Assembly (NCBI GenBank): GCA_000998185.1
Contig: LCCW01000053.1
Span: 1-7,979, forward strand
DNA from: Candidatus Kuenenbacteria bacterium GW2011_GWA2_42_15
GTDB lineage: Bacteria > Patescibacteriota > Patescibacteriia > UBA2196 > GWA2-42-15
DNA: 7,979 nt
Direction: 5' to 3'
Shown here: positions 5,098 to 7,979 of the stretch, piece by piece
How the letters are laid out: the number at the start of each line of letters is the position of its first letter
How positions within the stretch are numbered: the first letter of the stretch is position 1
Notes under the pieces: generated by a model
Database searches by the model: none
Told to the model about the DNA's origin: nothing
Seen by the model: only the letters and a program-made list of their open reading frames with translations
Made by a program: the position numbers and the translations under genes

Positions 5098-6754
5098 TGT
5101 GAAGACAGCTGCTGGTGCTGATATTACCAGCGGAACAGTCAAGGTGAGTTTGGATGCGGCTTCGGCTAATGCCCAAGGTCAAGCATCCCTCACTTCCATT
5201 GATGCTCCGTCATCTACTAATAATGGTACGGCGTTGACTGTCAGCGCTTCAGCTCTGACACTCGTGAAATATAGCGCTTATGGCAACCAGACGATGGTAA
5301 TACCGTCGGTTGGCGCCAAGGTCGCTTCATTTGTAATTCAGGCCGGCGCTTATGAGGGCGTGACGATTGATACCATCAATGTTGATTACGCGACCTCGGG
5401 CGTCATGCAGAATATGAAGCTGATGATGGGTTCAACCCAGCTTGGCGACACCAAGGTAACTTTGACTTCCACAGACGCGACTGACAATGTCTTTAGCGTG
5501 AATTTGCCGCTCGCGGCCAATGAGTCAAAAGTGATTGATGTTTATGCTGATGTCAAATCCGGCATTGTCGCTCATACGATTGATACCAATGTCGGCGCCA
5601 TTGGCAGCTCGGCGGTAACTGGCACGACTGTTTACCACAATAGCACTGATGGCGTCGCTGATGTTGATATGCAGACAATCACTTTGTCTGCTGGCAGAAT
5701 TTATGCCACAGCTGACGGCTCTAAACCGGATGCTGATATAATAGTTGCCGGCACAACCGTAGCCGTGAACGCCGTTAAGTTCACCGCGGTGAACCAAGGC
5801 TATACTGTGACCAAGATGAGAATTGAGTCGGCTGGCTCAGCCACGACCTCTGACTCTATTGGCGAAGTAATTCTTAGCTACAAGGACAAAGCGGGCAATA
5901 CCGTGACCAAGACAGGCTATTTGAATAGCAGCAGTCTGGTTGATTTTACCGGTTTGAACGCTTATGTGCCAAAAGACGGCACCGCGGTTGTTACCGTCAA
6001 GGTGACGATCCCGACTGTGCCATCCGGCGCTGATTCTGGCGATTTAATGCGCGTGGACTTTAACAAGGACGCTGGTTTCTCGGCTCTGGGTGAATTGTCT
6101 AACACAGCCATTACTCATTCAACGACTGAAGCAAATGGTAATTACTTGACTGAAGTTGAAGGTAATGTCTTGGTGGTTAGAAAGACCAGACCGACCATCA
6201 CTTACTTGACCGACAATATGACAACGGTGCTTGGCAACGGTCAGAAGTATATTGCCAGCTTTAAGGTGACGGCTGATCCCGCGGGCGCCATTGCCTTCAG
6301 CGAATTGAACTTCAGCTACTCAACCACCACTGGCGTTGACATTACTAACAGCACTATTTATCTCTATCGCTCCACTGACACTTCAACCGCTTTGAACTCG
6401 GCTGCCAGTCTGACCAAGACCGGCACCAATAAGCTGGGAGTCGTCTTGACGAGCGAAGAAGAAATCGCTGCTAACAGTTCCAAGTCATACTTGTTACAAG
6501 GCACATTTACCGGCGTAGAAACAAGCGATTCATTCACTTTGAATCTAATCGCTTCCACCATTGCCGCGGATTACACCGGCACTGGCGTGGATGTGGGCAC
6601 AACCACCACTTACACTTACTTGGCTGGTTGGGAGAATGGCGGTATTCTGTGGTCTGACGAATCGGTTACTGGAAGAACCTCCGCTTCTGCCGATTACGCT
6701 GATTGTGCCTATGTCAAGTCTTTGCCGACAAATTCATGGACTATGTCCAACTAA
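5081..6754 (+). CDS. S-layer-like surface protein, C-terminal part of a frame-disrupted gene
   Basis: This 557-residue frame continues the gene that begins at 3259; the GTG at 5081 is only its first start-like codon and not a real start. It has no signal peptide and opens in mid-domain with DVYADVK. Three further beta modules follow: D (about 73-185, ending its core with ESKVIDVYADVK), E (about 215-345, with GTAVVTVKVTI) and F (about 372-500, with SSKSYLLQGTF). The C-terminus (about 515-557) has WENGGILWSDES, SADYADCAYVKSLP and a final NSWTMSN. Similar 'WSD...T.SADW...Y.V..LP..T.T' ends recur in large secreted Patescibacteria proteins, and may be an attachment or sorting element (from memory of the family; function inferred). 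Composition is Thr, Ser, Ala, Gly and Val rich with a single cysteine (542). Joined with the N-terminal part and the missing piece, the protein would be about 1,200 residues. A strong terminator follows 45 bases after the TAA. Confidence 0.85.
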   Translation: MDVYADVKTAAGADITSGTVKVSLDAASANAQGQASLTSIDAPSSTNNGTALTVSASALTLVKYSAYGNQTMVIPSVGAKVASFVIQAGAYEGVTIDTINVDYATSGVMQNMKLMMGSTQLGDTKVTLTSTDATDNVFSVNLPLAANESKVIDVYADVKSGIVAHTIDTNVGAIGSSAVTGTTVYHNSTDGVADVDMQTITLSAGRIYATADGSKPDADIIVAGTTVAVNAVKFTAVNQGYTVTKMRIESAGSATTSDSIGEVILSYKDKAGNTVTKTGYLNSSSLVDFTGLNAYVPKDGTAVVTVKVTIPTVPSGADSGDLMRVDFNKDAGFSALGELSNTAITHSTTEANGNYLTEVEGNVLVVRKTRPTITYLTDNMTTVLGNGQKYIASFKVTADPAGAIAFSELNFSYSTTTGVDITNSTIYLYRSTDTSTALNSAASLTKTGTNKLGVVLTSEEEIAANSSKSYLLQGTFTGVETSDSFTLNLIASTIAADYTGTGVDVGTTTTYTYLAGWENGGILWSDESVTGRTSASADYADCAYVKSLPTNSWTMSN

Positions 6755-6798
6755 TAATTTAGTTGTCTGACAAAACGTGAATTTCTAAGAAAAAGCAT

Positions 6799-6827
6799 AA
6801 CCCCTCCGATATTACATCGGAGGGGTT
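6799..6827 (+). terminator. Intrinsic terminator after the S-layer-like gene
   Basis: AACCCCTCCGAT (6799-6810) pairs perfectly with ATCGGAGGGGTT (6816-6827) around the loop ATTAC. An A-rich stretch (AAGAAAAAG) precedes it and TTTGAGTTTA follows. The 12-bp G/C-rich stem is the strongest hairpin in the window. It lies 45 bases after the surface-protein stop, as expected for a highly expressed single gene. Confidence 0.82.
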
Positions 6828-6831
6828 TGAG

Positions 6832-6900
6832 TTTACCCTCACCCCTGACCCTTATTTACCTCACCCCCAGCCACTCCTTGGTAAGGGAGAGGGGAGCGGG
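6832..6900. repeat. Degenerate CCCTCACCCC direct repeat with a G-rich counterpart
   Basis: TTTACCCTCACCCCTGACC (6832-6850) and TTTACCTCACCCCCAGCC (6855-6872) are imperfect direct copies offset by 23 bases. They are followed by CACTCCTTGGTAAGGGAGAG, which folds back imperfectly, and GGGGAGCGGG. The whole resembles a decayed copy of the 'CCCTCACCCC...CCCTCTCC...GGAGAGGGG' intergenic repeats common in many bacterial genomes. No gene is visible here; a leftward open frame (7047-6856) is only the complement of repeats. Confidence 0.45.
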
Positions 6901-6910
6901 CGAACTGTGC

Positions 6911-6935
6911 TGGTTCAATCTTGCAGATTGAACCA
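6911..6935. repeat. Dispersed inverted repeat GGTTCAA...TTGAACC, copy 2
   Basis: TGGTTCAATCT (6911-6921) and AGATTGAACCA (6925-6935) are perfect inverted arms with a 3-base loop, TGC. The outer ten bases match copy 1 except at the innermost position, but the G/C-rich inner stem of copy 1 is missing. A further short inverted repeat (CCAA...TTGG, 6933-6944) overlaps its right arm. Confidence 0.75.
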
Positions 6936-7019
6936 AGGGCTTGGGGAATGGCAGACCGGCTTTGGTTTGCTGGCAACTAAGTCGCAGTAGAAGTTTTTCT
7001 GCTGCTAACCAAATATTCA

Positions 7020-7042
7020 GGTTCAAGCCAGAGGCTTGAACC
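7020..7042. repeat. Dispersed inverted repeat GGTTCAA...TTGAACC, copy 3
   Basis: GGTTCAAGCC (7020-7029) and GGCTTGAACC (7033-7042) are perfect inverted arms around AGA. Compared with copies 1 and 2 the outer seven bases are kept, while the inner three have changed on both arms together (ATC to AGC/GCC with matching complements), so pairing is preserved. Between copies 2 and 3 (6945-7019) I see no gene or motif. Confidence 0.72.
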
Positions 7043-7067
7043 AACAAATGAAGAGGTTTGCTAAAAG

Positions 7068-7098
7068 TTGTTTTTTTTGATATATTTACTGCAATAAT
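7068..7098 (+). promoter_or_regulatory. Extended -10 promoter candidate for the TPR gene
   Basis: TTGTTT (7068-7073) lies 19 bases upstream of AATAAT (7093-7098), which is preceded by TGC (7090-7092) as in an extended -10. Transcription would begin near 7105, leaving a leader of about 15 bases before the ATG at 7120. The spacer is longer than ideal, and the T-run makes the -35 ambiguous. Confidence 0.35.
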
Positions 7099-7119
7099 AT
7101 CAGCTAAATTTTTATTTCT

Positions 7120-7974
7120 ATGTCAGAGGAAAACAAGACAGAGCAAAATCAAAATAAAACACAGCCGGCGGCGGACGAGCCCAAGAAAGAGGAAGTGGGG
7201 AAAAATCGTGGCAAGCGGGGGGTAGTAATCGTTGTTTTGGCGATAGTTTTAACCGTGAGCGGCATTATCGGCTATAATTATTGGCAGGGGAGACGGTTGG
7301 ACAATGGGACAGGCAATGAGCAAAAATTAGCTTTGCCAATAACGCGCGCACAGGTAGAAAAAGATTTTGTCAATAATAAAGAAAAAAAGACGCAAGCGGA
7401 AACAGTGCCGCCGGCGAATTTTAAGGAAAGATATTTAGGTTTTATCAATTCGTCCTTGCAGGCTATTGAGAGCGGCCAGCCGTCCCAGCCGGAATTTAAG
7501 GATTTGCTGGAAGATTATTTTAATGTGGCGGTGAGCTACGGCATACTTGGAGAATACGCGAAAGCGGAAGAATACTATTTTAAACTTTTGGAAAAATGGC
7601 CGGGCGACTATAAAACAATGTTGAATTTGGGCGATCTTTATATCCTGATGGATCAGCCGTTATCGGCGGCCGTAAGTTTTTTTGAGACCATGGAACAATA
7701 TCCGGATGATTATCGGGTTTATGGGAAATTGGCAGAATTGTATGTCAATTACGCGTTAGGAGAAAATAAATTGACAACGGCAGACGCGCTTTATCAGGCC
7801 GGGACAGAGAATGCCGTTTATAAAAGGGCCTTGTATAAAGAGTACGCTTTTTTCCTGGAAAATTACATGTATGATTATAAGCGCGCGCTCATGGCGGAAA
7901 GGGAATATCAGAAAATAACCGGCAGCGTGGAACAGCAAGAAATTGATCGGCTGGAAAAGATGATTGGGGAATAG
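7120..7974 (+). CDS. Membrane-anchored tetratricopeptide repeat (TPR) protein
   Basis: The 284-residue protein has a charged, low-complexity N-terminus (1-33, rich in Glu, Lys, Gln and Asn), one transmembrane helix (about 34-53, GVVIVVLAIVLTVSGIIGY), a linker, and a helical C-terminal part with about four TPR-like units: about 131-164 (AVSYGILGEYAKAEEYYFKL), 165-198 (LGDLYILMDQPLSAAVSFF), 199-229 (LAELYVNYALGENKLTTADA) and 233-267 (EYAFFLENYMYDYKRALMAE). TPRs are protein-binding scaffolds; with K/R residues before the helix, the repeats should lie outside the membrane. The partner cannot be read from the sequence. It is preceded by its own promoter candidate and separated from the surface-protein gene by a strong terminator, so it is probably a separate transcription unit. 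The ATG has no Shine-Dalgarno sequence. It ends 5 bases before the window edge, so any operon partner to the right is not visible. Confidence 0.85.
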   Translation: MSEENKTEQNQNKTQPAADEPKKEEVGKNRGKRGVVIVVLAIVLTVSGIIGYNYWQGRRLDNGTGNEQKLALPITRAQVEKDFVNNKEKKTQAETVPPANFKERYLGFINSSLQAIESGQPSQPEFKDLLEDYFNVAVSYGILGEYAKAEEYYFKLLEKWPGDYKTMLNLGDLYILMDQPLSAAVSFFETMEQYPDDYRVYGKLAELYVNYALGENKLTTADALYQAGTENAVYKRALYKEYAFFLENYMYDYKRALMAEREYQKITGSVEQQEIDRLEKMIGE

Positions 7975-7979
7975 TAGGA

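Noticed and set aside
5040..5100. Programmed frameshifting, or TGA read as glycine, to rescue the surface protein
   Set aside because: No classical slippery heptamer is visible, and the missing 36 or so residues would not be restored. Reading through the TGA in the first frame gives cysteine-rich nonsense (codons TGT GAA GAC AGC TGC TGG TGC TGA), and the other genes contain no in-frame TGA.
6856..7047. Minus-strand open frame of 63 residues between the surface and TPR genes
   Set aside because: It consists of the complements of the inverted and direct repeats found there. Such repeat-derived frames are commonly miscalled.
1..7979. CRISPR arrays, tRNA or rRNA genes, insertion sequences
   Set aside because: No regularly spaced repeats, cloverleaf-like segments, rRNA motifs or transposase frames were seen on either strand.

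Overview
The window looks like a fragment of a Patescibacteria (Candidate Phyla Radiation) genome, probably assembled from a metagenome. The reasons are the style of the large secreted S-layer-like protein (N-terminal repeats with VYYI / RPGT / LYGDNW motifs, immunoglobulin-like beta modules, and a C-terminal ILWSDES...SLPTNSWTMSN tail), the ECF sigma gene fused by overlap to a DUF5667-like membrane protein, and the absence of Shine-Dalgarno sequences before every start. All intact genes stop with TAA or TAG, and glycine-rich frames stay open without in-frame TGA, so the standard code fits. Assignment to a phylum is inference from protein style, not from a marker gene.

Left edge, 1-358: the first 28 codons of a leftward helix-turn-helix protein (86 to 1) run off the window. 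It is divergent from the rightward sigma operon. The 272-base intergenic region carries a consensus-like promoter, a perfect 10-bp inverted repeat next to a TATAAT, a second hairpin, a weaker proximal promoter, and a cluster of CTAG tetranucleotides.

359-2976: a compact three-gene operon. An ECF sigma factor overlaps by 8 bases a single-pass membrane protein with a long charged helical ectodomain (DUF5667-like, probable anti-sigma or sensor). A class I SAM-dependent methyltransferase follows after 4 bases. A dispersed-type inverted repeat and an intrinsic terminator close the unit.

2977-3258: besides those two elements, the leader of the next gene holds two tandem, related units. Each is closed by its own perfect stem and contains a GCAA loop. 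A perfect 20-bp A/T palindrome then abuts the start codon. I do not recognise the tandem element as a known riboswitch.

3259-6754: an S-layer-like surface protein, secreted by a signal peptide and built from about six beta modules. It is broken in the middle (about 5060-5080): the frame shifts by one base in a G-rich tract, and the module at the break is about 36 residues shorter than its siblings. Either the gene is a real pseudogene or the assembly has collapsed there.

6755-7119: a strong hairpin terminator, a degenerate CCCTCACCCC direct repeat, two more copies of the GGTTCAA...TTGAACC inverted repeat, and a probable extended -10 promoter. 7120-7974: a membrane-anchored TPR protein. The genes fit an envelope theme: a transmembrane sigma/anti-sigma circuit, an S-layer-like surface protein and a membrane TPR scaffold. 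That the sigma factor controls the surface genes is only a hypothesis.
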